A stretch of 5,748 nt of DNA from Pseudomonadota bacterium (lineage in GTDB: Bacteria > Pseudomonadota > Alphaproteobacteria > SMXQ01): assembly GCA_022562375.1 (NCBI GenBank), contig JADFPK010000126.1, forward strand, positions 1-5,748, in the 5' to 3' direction. Positions 4,931-5,748 of this stretch are shown here, in pieces. The notes beneath the pieces were generated by a model. It was not told the DNA's origin. It saw nothing but the letters and a program-made list of their open reading frames with translations, and made no database searches. How positions within the stretch are numbered: position 1 is the first letter of the stretch; each line of letters starts with the position of its first letter. The position numbers and the translations under genes are program-made.

Positions 4931-5748
4931 ATGTCGAACGAAACGAAGACGGATGTTGGCTCCGTGGTGTCGCTGTGGCGGTATCCTGTCAAGTCAATGA
5001 TGGGAGAGGAGTTGGGAGCAAGCGAGGTCACGGAACGTGGGCTGTTCGGGGATCGTGCGTACGCCCTGATGGACCCGTCCACCGGCAAGGTCGCGAGCGC
5101 CAAGAATCCTCGAAAGTGGCCCAATCTCTTTGATTTCCGGGCCGCTTATGCCGTCACCCCGCGCCCAGGCGAGAAAATTCCACCGGTCCGAATCACCGTG
5201 CCCGAGGGCACGATGGTCAGCAGCGACCAGAGCGACATCGATCAGACCCTCTCGGCCAGTCTCGGCCGCGAGGTAACTTTAGTAACCTCGGCGCCCAAGA
5301 CGCCGACCCTGGAGGAGTACTGGCCGGACTTGGAGGGCCTAGACCACTTCGATACGGTCACCGATGAGGAAATGCCAGCCGAAACATTTTTCGACCTGGC
5401 CGTCGTTCACCTGTTGACGACCGCGACGATCAACCGGCTCCGCGAGTTGTACCCGGAGGGGCGTTTCGAGGTCCGGCGATTTCGTCCAAACATCGTGGTG
5501 GAGCCTGCCTCCGGCGAGACAACCTTTGTCGAAAATTCGTGGGTTGGCCGCACGCTGAACCTCGGCGACGAGGTTAGCCTGAGGATCACAGGCCCTTGCC
5601 CACGGTGTGTGATGACGACTCTGTCCCAGGGAGATCTCCCCAAGGATGTCGGTATCTTGCGGACCGTGGCCCAGCACAATCAGACCCATGTCGGTGTCTA
5701 TGCCACTGTACTCAAAGGCGGCAAGATCCGCCGTGGCGATCCGGTCAG
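4931..5748 (+). CDS. MOSC domain-containing protein (3' end cut by window edge)
   Basis: The frame is open from ATG 4931 to the last base, giving 272 residues; family members often end within a few residues of the final GDPV, so little is missing. Residues about 10-120 are the MOSC N-terminal beta-barrel domain, with LWRYPVKSM at 15-23 and GLFGDRAYALMD at 37-48. Residues about 150-272 are the MOSC domain: VRRFRPNIVVE at 181-191, WVGRTL, and GPCPRCVMTT at 221-230 with Cys223 and Cys226. The Cys of the PRCxxTT motif is the one that binds molybdenum cofactor in mARC/YcbX-type relatives. Members reduce N-hydroxylated compounds or move sulfur; no fused ferredoxin or other redox domain is seen in the window, so an electron donor would be separate. 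The protein is probably cytoplasmic. It looks intact and conserved, unlike the debris directly upstream. Exact substrate is not predictable from sequence. Confidence 0.92.
   Translation, partial: MSNETKTDVGSVVSLWRYPVKSMMGEELGASEVTERGLFGDRAYALMDPSTGKVASAKNPRKWPNLFDFRAAYAVTPRPGEKIPPVRITVPEGTMVSSDQSDIDQTLSASLGREVTLVTSAPKTPTLEEYWPDLEGLDHFDTVTDEEMPAETFFDLAVVHLLTTATINRLRELYPEGRFEVRRFRPNIVVEPASGETTFVENSWVGRTLNLGDEVSLRITGPCPRCVMTTLSQGDLPKDVGILRTVAQHNQTHVGVYATVLKGGKIRRGDPV

Noticed and set aside
4896..5000. Small frame starting at ATG 4896 after AAAGGAGA, upstream of the MOSC gene
   Set aside because: The Shine-Dalgarno is almost touching the ATG, the product is a 34-residue Arg-rich peptide, and it overlaps the MOSC start in another frame.

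Overview
The window looks like chromosome from a GC-rich proteobacterium, most likely an alphaproteobacterium. That placement is an inference from the codon bias, from the fused indolepyruvate ferredoxin oxidoreductase with its C-terminal extension, and from the style of the neighbouring genes; no rRNA or other phylogenetic marker is present.

Layout. Positions 3-1595 (+) hold the C-terminal 530 residues of a fused indolepyruvate:ferredoxin oxidoreductase. A short dispersed repeat follows (copy 1, about 1601-1679). A small exported protein is encoded on the minus strand (1728-1988), with a strong Shine-Dalgarno and an AT-rich tract upstream. A gene-poor stretch (2041-2428) leads into an 85-codon open frame without an ATG (2429-2686), whose stop overlaps the start of a SirB1-family transglutaminase-like/TPR protein (2683-3525) in an ATGA junction. 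A hairpin-rich intergenic region (about 3622-3748) precedes a 99-residue acidic protein with a CPVC motif (3767-4066).

From 4194 to 4662 there are three consecutive pieces of unrelated enzymes: a class III nucleotidyl cyclase fragment, the N-terminus of an FMN-dependent alpha-hydroxy-acid dehydrogenase, and the C-terminal part of a HAD-family hydrolase. The last two are joined in one reading frame. Copy 2 of the repeat follows (about 4701-4781). A MOSC-domain protein (4931 to the window end) has a good ribosome binding site and runs off the right edge.

The intact genes do not form an obvious pathway. Indolepyruvate oxidoreductase belongs to aromatic amino acid/2-oxoacid catabolism, SirB1-like proteins have no firmly assigned role, and MOSC proteins handle molybdenum cofactor or sulfur/N-hydroxylated substrates. 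The two repeat copies bracket about 3.1 kb that contains all of the gene debris. I read this interval as a remodelled accessory segment between two conserved genes. I see no transposase, integrase, tRNA, CRISPR array or recognisable defence system. The strongest oddities are the three-way gene-fragment mosaic and the repeat pair.
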